Positions 9,001-14,371 are shown, counted from the stretch's first letter. The stretch: 14,876 nt of DNA from JBBECF01 sp040881945 (GCA_040881945.1 JBBECF010000171.1:1-14876); one strand, 5' to 3'. Notes: generated from the sequence alone by a model not told the origin. Translations and numbers: made by a program.

Positions 9001-9087
9001 AAACGCCGCGATCGCGGAGAAGCCAAGGACGTAGAAGGCCGTGACCCCGGCGGACCCCAGCCCCCAGAAGAGTTCCCGCGTCTCCAC
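6064..9087 (-). CDS. Fusion: DgcB-like membrane Fe-S oxidoreductase + ETF beta subunit
   Basis: 1007 aa in one uninterrupted frame. Residues about 10-255 form roughly six membrane helices of NarI/DUF3483 type, with possible haem-ligand His at 78/80, 238 and 256. Two ferredoxin-type clusters follow: Cys 304/307/310/314 and 362/365/368/372. Next comes an HdrD/GlpC-like CCG domain (Cys571, Cys606-607, Cys644-645); the first CCG repeat has lost its Cys (ERTAGNDIRRVGEEG, ~480-494). A ~63-residue Ala/Pro-rich linker (689-751) leads to a complete EtfB (752-1007) with the AMP-site motif GVQSSDSAHGATG and the GINKPRYATM recognition loop. The start is GTG 9087 with AGGGCAGGG upstream. In Pseudomonas dgcA-dgcB-etf loci dgcB and etfB are, as I recall, separate genes. 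Predicted role: accept electrons via ETF and reduce quinone. Downstream of tmd-like, 3 bp before etfA. Confidence 0.93.
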   Translation of the reverse strand: METRELFWGLGSAGVTAFYVLGFSAIAAFLWGLGRHVAKYRRAAPPAIAIAIGAGLRRMLVDVLSHRMLRRRDSLAGHAHAGIFFGFVLLAIGTATITLDYDIVAPLFGVSFWKGGFYLWFSLILDLAGLGLIAGVVLMMVRRAAFGLAKLDYLRAYRGETALRPAARAWRVEDWLFMAALLLIAVTGFLQEGVGLLVDRPAWAAWSPVGLAVARLLAVFGLDQAGAAALRAANWWFHGLAALAFVAAIPLYKAKHMIAVLGSLAARDPLALRRLPKVPDGREAAGISSVAEFSWKDMVNFDACTKCGRCDEACPAQSVGYPLSPRDLILDLRLHNDRFQGRPGAGERLIGDVIAPETLWACRSCGACQEICPVGIEHPAIIVQMRRHLVEQGDLDPLLQATLGTVADTGNSFGENARKRGSWARALEFRVKDLRREAADLLWFVGDYASFDPRNQKVSQTVARLLRAAGVDFGLLYDGERTAGNDIRRVGEEGLFESLVEHNLGQMRAAAFASIVTTDPHSYNTIKNEYPEYGETKPIRHYSSVLAELLQAGRLKVVKPLDRRVTLHDPCHLGRLNGGYEAPRAVLEAIGCEVVEMPRNRGNSFCCGAGGGRIWMPDRPGVEKPSENRMHEAAALAIDVFVTCCPKDLTMFEDARKTSGHEKDFVVGDIAELVAEAIELKSLDLKDLPPLAAVAPPSVAAPSTVDVPVAQVAPAPAVATVAARAPAPAPAWTPAPVTAADLPAYEVPAKAGPRILVAVKHAAVLGDEYAFTEDGRDVQPGDLGYVLNEWDDAALEEALLTVERIGAGEVVAVTIGPEQAEESLRKVLAKGAHRAVRVWHDCLVGADPVTVARALAGVARQEQPDLIFAGVQSSDSAHGATGTALARILGLPHAAVAVKLEWDGAATLAVTRELEGGVRHRFGLASPAVVTIQTGINKPRYATMRMVKQAKAKPIVVLDGAAVGRECAGYVVRRALAPPKGRAQMIQGSGAEVAAAIAKIIREKRGA

Positions 9088-9133
9088 GACCCTGCCCTAC
9101 GCCATGCCGCCAGCGCGGCCGTCGAGGTCGCCA

Positions 9134-9168
9134 ATGCGGCGCCCCGGCCGACGACCGGAGCGCCGCAT
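9134..9168. repeat. Intercistronic hairpin between tmd-like gene and dgcB-etfB fusion
   Basis: ATGCGGCGCCCCGG (9134-9147) pairs with CCGGAGCGCCGCAT (9155-9168) across a 7-nt loop, a 14-bp stem with one mismatch. It occupies the 118-bp space between the tmd-like stop and the GTG of the fusion. No T-run follows on the transcribed strand, so simple intrinsic termination is unlikely. Protection of the upstream message or reduced downstream expression is more plausible (inference). It could also be a dispersed genomic repeat. Confidence 0.6.
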
Positions 9169-9205
9169 CGAAACCCCGTCCACCGCCGGGCGCGCCCGCC
9201 CTGCC

Positions 9206-11386
9206 TTACGGGTGCAGATCGCCGCGCTTGGGGAAGGTCTCGTTTCCCCAAACCTGGCGTTCGCGGATCCAGGGCAGCGGATGCTGCGGGTTCGCCGATT
9301 CGAACTCGCGGGCCAGCCGGTGACCGTCGAACACGCTGTCGGCGATCAGCCGCGGCGCGTAGCAGTCGCCGACGTGGTAGATGGCCTTGATGTCGTTCTT
9401 CGCCCACTCGCTCTTGCGCCGCTTGAGCTCGGCGAACAGCTCGGCATTGGCGACGCGACCGGTGCACAGGATCACGGTGTCGCACTCCAGCACCGTGGTG
9501 TCGGTGCCCGCCCGGCGCGGCAGCTTGCCCAGAGCCGGTCCGGCGTTGCGCTTGTAGCCGTCGCGGTACACGTTGTAGATCGTCACCTTGCCCGGCTCGA
9601 TCGACTCGGCCCAGTGCAGGACGTGGTCCTTGATGTGCTTCTCGTGCAGCATGCGGTGCAGGTTCGGCGCCTCCAGCGTGAAGTGGGTGTACTTCGCCAG
9701 CGAGCCCAACTGGGTCACCAGGGTCACCTTCTTGCCCTGATCGGCCATCAACTCGGCCATGGAGACGCCGGTGAAGTAGCCGTCGCCGTCGAGCACCACG
9801 ACGCGGTTGCCGACCTTCTTGCCGGCCATCACCTGCTCCGGCGTGCAGACGTGGGGCTGCGCGGCATCGGCGCCCGGGATCAGCGCCTGGGTGGCGCCGC
9901 ACAAGCCGTCCGTGGCCCAATGCGAGCCGACGGCGACCACCACCTTGTCGGCGCCGTAGGTCAGAATGTCCTCGGCGCTCATCCGGCCGACGCCGGTGTG
10001 GACCTCGACGGTCTTGAGCTTGTCGAGCTGGAGCTGGCGATAGCTGATCACCCGTCCCCACTCGGACAGGCCCGGATAGCGCATGATGTCGCGCACGCAG
10101 CCGCCGATGTCCTTGTCCGCCTCGCGCAGATGCACGTCATAGCCGCGCTCGCCGAGGACACGGGCGCACTCCATGCCGGCCGGGCCGGCGCCGACCACCA
10201 GGACCGAGCACGGATCCTTGGTCTTCTCGAACTTCTCCGGGTGCCAGCCGCGGCGGTATTCCTCGTTGGCTGTGGCGTTCTGCGTGCAGATCATCGGCGG
10301 CCCGCCGATCTCCCAGCGCGAGATGCAGACATTGCAGCCGATGCATTCGCGGATGTCCCCGAGCCGCCCCTCCTCGATCTTCTTCGGCAGGAACGGGTCC
10401 GAGATCGACGGGCGGGCGGCGCCGATGATGTCGAGCTTGCCGCTGCGGATGGCGTTGACCATGTCGTCCGGGCTGGTCACCCGGCCGACGCCGAGGACCG
10501 GGGTCTTGGTCAGCTTCTTGACCTCGTTGGTCCAGGGCTGCTGGTGGCCGGCCTTGTAGAAACGCGACGGTCCGGCGTCCTCGCCCCATTCGGCGATGTC
10601 GCCGACGTTGACGTCCCACAGGTCGACCAGGCCCTCGCGCGTCACCAGCTCGATGAACTTGAGGCCGTCGTCGCCGACCTCGACGCCGCTCGGGCCGTAG
10701 AGGGTGTCGAGGGCGAAGCGGGTGGCGATGGCGCAATTGTCGCCGACCGCCTTCTTCACCGCCGCCAGGGTCTCGATCCAGAAGCGGGCGCGGTTCTCGA
10801 GGGAGCCGCCGTACTTGTCGGTGCGCTTGTTGTAGAACTTCGACAGGAACTGCAGCGGCAGGTAGCTGTGCGCGCCGTAAACGTAGACGATGTCGAAGCC
10901 GGCCCGCTCGGCCCGCCGGGCCGCCTTCACATACATGTCGATGAGATCGCGGATGTCGTCCTCGTCCGCCTCGTGGCAATAGGTCAGGTGCTCGAATTCC
11001 GAGGCGTAGGCGCTGGGGCCGCGCGGCACGGCGCGGGATTCCATGCACGGCGCGTGCGGGCCGCCGTACCACATCTCGATGCCGACCAGACAGCCGAACT
11101 TGTGACAGCTATCGGTCAGGTGGCGCAGGTTGATGACGTCGCCATCGTCCCAGATGCGCGCGGAGACGCGGTGGACGTCGTCCGATTCCGGGTGGATCGA
11201 GCAATACTCGGTGCACACCGCGCCCCACCCGCCTTCCGCCTTCATGGCGCGGTTCGCCGCCTGCGTGCCGGGCCTCTCGGAGCCGGCGCCGATGCAGTGA
11301 GGCACCTGATAGAAGCGGTTCTTCAGCGTCTTGGGGCCGATGCGGATCGGCTCGAACAGGATGTCGTATTTCGGGTCGCGTGCCAT
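9206..11386 (-). CDS. tmd: Trimethylamine dehydrogenase-family FMN/[4Fe-4S] oxidoreductase
   Basis: 726 aa, near the 729 aa of Methylophilus TMADH, which it resembles along its whole length. The old-yellow-enzyme barrel has RFYQVPHCIGAG, where Cys31 (Cys30 without Met) is the site of the 6-S-cysteinyl FMN bond. Catalytic Tyr170, His173, Asp270 and Arg223 match TMADH Tyr169, His172, Asp267 and Arg222. Cys348/351/354/367 bind the [4Fe-4S] cluster, followed by the nucleotide-binding domains (VLVVGAGPAG at ~395-404). The substrate bowl Tyr61, Trp267, Trp358 and also Ser75 and Trp106 are TMADH-like, not the Gln/Thr/Phe I recall for dimethylamine dehydrogenase. ATG 11386 has GGGGAGG 8 nt upstream. 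Reaction: oxidative N-demethylation giving a secondary amine plus formaldehyde, electrons to ETF. First gene of the minus-strand run. Dimethylglycine or another tertiary amine remains a possible substrate. Confidence 0.93.
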   Translation of the reverse strand: MARDPKYDILFEPIRIGPKTLKNRFYQVPHCIGAGSERPGTQAANRAMKAEGGWGAVCTEYCSIHPESDDVHRVSARIWDDGDVINLRHLTDSCHKFGCLVGIEMWYGGPHAPCMESRAVPRGPSAYASEFEHLTYCHEADEDDIRDLIDMYVKAARRAERAGFDIVYVYGAHSYLPLQFLSKFYNKRTDKYGGSLENRARFWIETLAAVKKAVGDNCAIATRFALDTLYGPSGVEVGDDGLKFIELVTREGLVDLWDVNVGDIAEWGEDAGPSRFYKAGHQQPWTNEVKKLTKTPVLGVGRVTSPDDMVNAIRSGKLDIIGAARPSISDPFLPKKIEEGRLGDIRECIGCNVCISRWEIGGPPMICTQNATANEEYRRGWHPEKFEKTKDPCSVLVVGAGPAGMECARVLGERGYDVHLREADKDIGGCVRDIMRYPGLSEWGRVISYRQLQLDKLKTVEVHTGVGRMSAEDILTYGADKVVVAVGSHWATDGLCGATQALIPGADAAQPHVCTPEQVMAGKKVGNRVVVLDGDGYFTGVSMAELMADQGKKVTLVTQLGSLAKYTHFTLEAPNLHRMLHEKHIKDHVLHWAESIEPGKVTIYNVYRDGYKRNAGPALGKLPRRAGTDTTVLECDTVILCTGRVANAELFAELKRRKSEWAKNDIKAIYHVGDCYAPRLIADSVFDGHRLAREFESANPQHPLPWIRERQVWGNETFPKRGDLHP

Positions 11387-11447
11387 GGCTTGGGCCTCCC
11401 CTCACGTTTCGTTGGTAATCGCGACGGCCATCGAGCTTCGCCTAAGT

Positions 11448-11481
11448 CCGATCTCCCGGCCGGGCCGCCGGCGGCGATCGG
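11448..11481 (-). other. Structured segment in the tmd-like mRNA leader
   Basis: An outer inverted repeat CCGATC (11448-11453) / GATCGG (11476-11481) encloses two further palindromes, CCCGGCCGGG (11455-11464) and GCCGCCGGCGGC (11464-11475). The transcript could fold as a short stem topped by two small hairpins. It lies about 60-95 nt upstream of the tmd-like ATG within the predicted leader of about 155 nt. It resembles no riboswitch class I recognise. GC-rich sequence yields such palindromes by chance, so support is modest. Confidence 0.35.
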
Positions 11482-11550
11482 GGACGAAACCAATCCTGGG
11501 CCACTTTAGACCCGTCAGCGAACCAATGGCTTCTTTTTGGTCACGAGTGA

Positions 11551-11579
11551 TATATACCAAGGGTCGTCGGGCCAGGCAA
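11551..11579 (-). promoter_or_regulatory. Predicted promoter of the minus-strand amine operon
   Basis: On the minus strand TTGCCT (11574-11579) and TATATA (11551-11556) are 17 bp apart, in one of the few AT-rich patches of the window. Transcription would begin near 11543-11545 and give a leader of about 155 nt before the tmd-like ATG. An inverted repeat TTGGT-N14-ACCAA (11537-11560) spans the -10 box and start, another possible regulator site. The repeat motif at 11589-11610 sits 10 bp upstream of the -35 box. Confidence 0.55.
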
Positions 11580-11588
11580 GAACCGGTC

Positions 11589-11610
11589 TATAGGATTCTA
11601 TAGGATTTTG
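11589..11610. promoter_or_regulatory. Candidate operator site A (tandem direct repeat)
   Basis: Two half-sites TATAGGATTC and TATAGGATTTTG lie head to tail with 10-bp periodicity; the unit TCTATAGGAT is exactly duplicated at 11587-11606. The site lies between the predicted divergent promoters of the tmd-like operon and livGF, overlapping the latter's -35 box. A second copy, 17 of 22 positions identical in the same orientation, lies at 14185-14206 inside the predicted promoter of the DeoR-family gene. Some DeoR-family proteins (for example Bacillus IolR) bind tandem direct repeats of similar period. Binding by this DeoR protein is inference. Confidence 0.55.
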
Positions 11611-11634
11611 CCGCCCGGCGGCCGCTGTCATAAT
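11608..11634 (+). promoter_or_regulatory. Possible promoter of livGF
   Basis: TTGCCG (11608-11613) is followed after 15 bp by CATAAT (11629-11634); a 17-bp spacing would instead use TAATCC. The pair is imperfect, but it lies 48 bp before the livG ATG and its -35 box overlaps candidate operator A. Transcription would start near 11641. Low-to-moderate confidence. Confidence 0.4.
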
Positions 11635-11682
11635 CCAGCGCGCGGCCGATCCGCGGCTGGCGCATGACGGAGAGAAAGGCGC

Positions 11683-12435
11683 ATGCCGGTCCTTCAGGTC
11701 GATCAACTGAGCAAGAACTTCGGCGGCCTGGCGGCCGTCAGGAACCTCTCTTTCCAAGTCGAGGCCGGCGAGATCCGCGGATTGATCGGCCCCAACGGCG
11801 CCGGCAAGACGACCATCTTCAACCTGATCAGCGGCTATTACCGGCCGAGCGCGGGCAGGATCCTTTATCACGGCGAGGATATTTCCGGGCTCAAGACCAG
11901 CCGCATCGCCGCGCGCGGCGTGGTGCGGACCTTCCAGCAGACCACGCTGTTCGAGCCGATGACGGTGTTCGAGAACGTCCTCGTCGGACGCCACTTGCAG
12001 ACGCGCGCCGGGCTGTTCGAGGCGCTCACCGGCGCCGACCGCCGACGCGGCCAGGCGGCGGCGCAGCGGGCGATCGAGATCCTCGAGTTCCTGGGATTGG
12101 CCGAGCGGCGCGACGAGACGGCGATGAGCCTGCCGCACGGGCTGCAGAAGACGCTCGGGCTCGCGATCGCCCTCGCCGCCGAGCCCAAGCTGCTGCTGCT
12201 CGACGAGCCGTTCGCCGGCATGAACCCGGAGGAGACCCGCGGCATGATGGAGTTGGTGCGGCGGGTGCGCGACCGCGGCGTCACGATCCTGCTGGTCGAG
12301 CACGACATGCAGGCCGTCATGGGCCTGTGCGACCGCATCAGCGTCGTGAGTTTCGGCGAGATGCTGGCCGAAGGCCTGCCGGCCGAGATCCGCGCCGACG
12401 CGAACGTCATCGAAGCCTATCTGGGAAGCGCGTAA
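11683..12435 (+). CDS. livG: ABC transporter ATP-binding protein, LivG family
   Basis: A cytoplasmic ATPase of a HAAT importer, 250 aa, normal for LivG. Walker A is GPNGAGKTT at 36-44; the Q-loop is RTFQQTTLF near 81-89; Walker B LLLLDEP is at 169-175; the switch His is in LLVEHDM near 205-211. The ABC signature is LPHGLQK (149-155) instead of the usual LSxGQ/LAYGQQR, so Gln at the fifth signature position is replaced by Leu. ATG 11683 has a GGAGAGAAAGG ribosome region just upstream. It is the first gene of a short plus-strand operon with livF, one base apart, divergent from the tmd-like operon. Because livKHM lacks ATPase genes and this pair lacks permeases, the simplest reading is one transporter split across the control region. 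Confidence 0.92.
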   Translation: MPVLQVDQLSKNFGGLAAVRNLSFQVEAGEIRGLIGPNGAGKTTIFNLISGYYRPSAGRILYHGEDISGLKTSRIAARGVVRTFQQTTLFEPMTVFENVLVGRHLQTRAGLFEALTGADRRRGQAAAQRAIEILEFLGLAERRDETAMSLPHGLQKTLGLAIALAAEPKLLLLDEPFAGMNPEETRGMMELVRRVRDRGVTILLVEHDMQAVMGLCDRISVVSFGEMLAEGLPAEIRADANVIEAYLGSA

Positions 12436-12436
12436 T

Positions 12437-13140
12437 ATGCTGTTCCGTATAGACAATCTTGTCGTCCACTACAACAAGGTGGCGGCCCTGCGCGGCATTT
12501 CGCTGGAGCTCGGGCAGGGCGACATCATCACGCTCATCGGCGCCAACGGCGCCGGCAAGAGCACGACCTTGCGCGCGATCTCCGGCCTGACGCGGCCGAG
12601 CGGCGGCGCCATCTGGTTCGACGGCCGGCGCATCGACGGGCTGGCGGCCGAAAAGGTCGTCGCGCTCGGCATCGCCCAGGTTCCGGAAGGCCGCCGCGTC
12701 TTTCCCGACCTGACGGTGATCGAGAACCTGCTGATCGGCGCCTTCCTGCGCAAGGACAAGGACGGCATCGCCCGCGACCGCGACGAGGTGTTCGGACATT
12801 TCCCGCGCCTGGCCGAACGGCGCAAGCAACTCGCCAAGACGCTGAGCGGCGGCGAGCAGCAGATGCTGGCCATGGGCCGGGCGCTGATGTCGAGCCCGCG
12901 GCTGCTGCTGCTCGACGAGCCGTCGCTCGGCCTGTCGCCGGTGATGGTCCGCGAGATCGCCCGCATCGTCCTGGAGATCAACCGGCGCGGCGTGCCGGTC
13001 ATCCTGGTCGAGCAGAACGCCGAGATGGCGCTCCGCCTCGCCCGCTACGGCTATGTGCTGGAGACCGGCCGGATCGCCCTCGAGGGCCCGGCGGTCGAGC
13101 TGCACGAGCACGAACATGTCCGACGCGCCTATCTCGGCGG
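12437..13140 (+). CDS. livF: ABC transporter ATP-binding protein, LivF family (stop lies in the assembly gap)
   Basis: The second HAAT ATPase. Walker A is GANGAGKST at 35-43, followed by QVPEGRRVFPDLTVIENL, which is diagnostic of LivF. The canonical signature LSGGEQQ is at 136-142, Walker B LLLLDEPSLGL at 156-166, and the switch region is ILVEQNAEMAL. ATG 12437 lies one base after the livG stop, with GGAAG 8 nt upstream, so translation is coupled. 234 codons are readable before the Ns and the last residues, RRAYLG, are the usual LivF ending, so only a few residues are missing. The apparent continuation of the frame through the Ns into 13241-13309 is an artefact of the 100-base placeholder. 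LivF would dimerise with LivG under LivH/LivM. Confidence 0.92.
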
Positions 13141-13240
13141 NNNNNNNNNNNNNNNNNNNNNNNNNNNNNNNNNNNNNNNNNNNNNNNNNNNNNNNNNNNN
13201 NNNNNNNNNNNNNNNNNNNNNNNNNNNNNNNNNNNNNNNN
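13141..13240. other. Assembly gap (100 Ns)
   Basis: Exactly 100 undetermined bases, the conventional placeholder for a scaffold join of unknown length. Gene order across this point depends on scaffolding only, and an unknown number of genes may be missing. Confidence 0.97.
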
Positions 13241-13309
13241 CGGAAGCTGCAGGCGGCCGTCTATCTGCTGCCGATCCTGCGCCGCACGGCGCCGACCGGG
13301 ACCGGCTAA
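13241..13309 (+). CDS. C-terminal fragment of an unidentified protein
   Basis: After the gap one plus-strand frame runs 22 codons to a TAA at 13307-13309, ending AAVYLLPILRRTAPTGTG. Nearly every third codon position is G or C (21 of 22), as in the real genes of this window, so it is probably the end of a genuine gene whose body lies in the gap. Its stop overlaps the TAG of the convergent deoR-type gene (13306-13308). It is too short to assign a family. It should not be joined to livF. Confidence 0.45.
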   Translation, partial: RKLQAAVYLLPILRRTAPTGTG

Positions 13310-14109
13310 CCGACGGTCGCGGCCGACTTGTCCCGATCCGCGATCAGCAGCGTCGCGTCGGCCTTGCGCAGCCGCTCGACGAACGCCGGCGGCGGAGCCG
13401 TGTCGGTCACCAGCATGTCCACCGCCGACAAGGGACAGACCGTCACCAACCCGCGCCGGCCGAATTTCGAATGGTCGGCAACGACGATCGTGCGTTCCGA
13501 CCGTCGCATGACGACGCGCGAAAATTCCGCCTCGTCGAGGTCGTAATCCATCAGCCCGTCCTCGAGGTCGATGGCGCCGATGGACAGGAACGCGAGACGG
13601 GCGCGGAACTGTCCGACAAAGGCGGTCGCGGACGGACCGAGCGCGGCGCCGTCGTCGGCGCGCAGCTCCCCGCCCGCCATGTAGACGCGGTTGCCGTTGC
13701 GTGTCGCCAAGGTGCGCGCGATGTCCACCGAGTTCGTGACGACGAGCAGATCTCGGCGGTCGCGCAGGGCGCGCGCGACGAAGGCGGTCGTACTGCCGGT
13801 GTCGAGCATCAGCGTATCGCCGTTGCGCACCTGCGCCGCCGCCAATTTGGCGATCGCCATCTTGGCCGCGGCATTTTCGGCGAGCCGCTGATGAAAGCCG
13901 GGTTCGACGAGCGGGTCCGGCAGCATGGCGCCGCCATGCACCTTGCGGATCAGCCCGTCCGCCGTCATTTGCGTCAGGTCGCGGCGGATCGTCTCGTCCG
14001 AAACGCCGAGCTCGCGAGCCAACTCCAGAACGCTTGCCGATCCGCGCAGCCGGACCGCCTGGAGTATCGCCGACTGCCGGTCCGGCCGGTACATGTTCGC
14101 CATCCGCAT
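13306..14109 (-). CDS. DeoR-family transcriptional regulator
   Basis: 267 aa from ATG 14109. The N-terminal winged HTH has VLELARELGVSDETIRRDL (about 27-45) followed by GLIRKVHGGAM, the DeoR signature. The C-terminal DeoRC sensor domain shows DTGSTTAFVARAL, GPSATAF, and IVVADHSKFGRRG before VDMLVTD. ATG 14109 is chosen because GGAG lies 9 nt upstream; TTG 14115 is too close, and ATGs at 14103 and 14094 are alternatives. DeoR proteins are usually repressors relieved by phosphorylated sugars or related metabolites. Its own predicted promoter contains the 22-bp direct repeat also found between tmd-like and livG, so it may control itself and the amine/Liv genes (inference). It is divergent from a betaine-type binding protein gene. 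The effector is unknown. Confidence 0.92.
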   Translation of the reverse strand: MRMANMYRPDRQSAILQAVRLRGSASVLELARELGVSDETIRRDLTQMTADGLIRKVHGGAMLPDPLVEPGFHQRLAENAAAKMAIAKLAAAQVRNGDTLMLDTGSTTAFVARALRDRRDLLVVTNSVDIARTLATRNGNRVYMAGGELRADDGAALGPSATAFVGQFRARLAFLSIGAIDLEDGLMDYDLDEAEFSRVVMRRSERTIVVADHSKFGRRGLVTVCPLSAVDMLVTDTAPPPAFVERLRKADATLLIADRDKSAATVG

Positions 14110-14180
14110 CGGCAAGAACTCCGCCGTCCGTTCGCGTCCGGCGGAGTCACAGGTTGGAAATCGTACAGGTCGCCGGTCCG

Positions 14181-14210
14181 ATTTTATGGAATTCTGTGGG
14201 AATTTGACAA
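14181..14210 (-). promoter_or_regulatory. Predicted promoter of the DeoR-family gene
   Basis: On the minus strand TTGTCA (14205-14210) and TAAAAT (14181-14186) are separated by 18 bp, a good sigma70-type match in an AT-rich island. Transcription would begin near 14173 and give a leader of about 65 nt before ATG 14109. Candidate operator B occupies the spacer between the two boxes and touches both, the expected geometry for autorepression. Confidence 0.6.
14185..14206. promoter_or_regulatory. Candidate operator site B (tandem direct repeat)
   Basis: Half-sites TATGGAATTC and TGTGGGAATTTG lie head to tail. They align without gaps to site A at 11589-11610 with 17 of 22 identities, and four of the five differences are A/G transitions. 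The site sits between the -35 and -10 boxes of the predicted deoR-type promoter. Also read on the plus strand, it abuts TTGACA (14204-14209), although no good -10 box follows at 16-18 bp. Role as a DeoR binding site is inferred. Confidence 0.55.
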
Positions 14211-14264
14211 TAGTTCTTGAATTCGGCGGTCGAACGGGAGAATGATTCGCCCCTCCGGGATCGG

Positions 14265-14300
14265 CCGCCTCAAGGCAACGGGTCGCGAGGCCGGTTTTTT
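14265..14300 (+). terminator. Terminator-like hairpin with T6 upstream of the proX-like gene
   Basis: CCGCCTC (14265-14271) can pair with GAGGCCGG (14287-14294) with one bulged C across a 15-nt loop. Six Ts follow directly (14295-14300). This resembles a Rho-independent terminator in plus orientation, 72 bp before the proX-like ATG and after the divergent promoter region. No gene ends upstream on this strand within the contig, so it may be a leader attenuator, if transcription starts before it. The stem is short and the loop long, so confidence is limited. Confidence 0.35.
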
Positions 14301-14371
14301 GCGTCGCGGCGCACCACGACCGGGCCGCGGCAAGCTAGAGCCGATGCCGCACCAACAGGGAGGAACCGCGC

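Noticed and set aside
6328..9390. Very long plus-strand open frame (1020 codons) opposite the fusion gene
   Set aside because: Antisense shadow caused by high GC3; the product is Arg/Gly/His/Asp-rich low-complexity with no family motifs, while the minus strand carries full Fe-S and EtfB motifs.
9041..11509. Long plus-strand open frame (822 codons) opposite the TMADH-like gene
   Set aside because: Same GC-driven mirror effect; the minus-strand frame matches TMADH end to end.
12437..13309. A 290-aa frame running from livF through the Ns to the stop at 13309
   Set aside because: It depends on the arbitrary 100-base placeholder keeping frame. LivF reaches its normal C-terminus at the gap, and the post-gap residues resemble nothing in LivF.
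14204..14209. Perfect TTGACA as -35 of a plus-strand promoter for the proX-like gene
   Set aside because: No acceptable -10 box lies 16-18 bp downstream; the hexamer is better explained as overlap with the minus-strand -35 and operator B.
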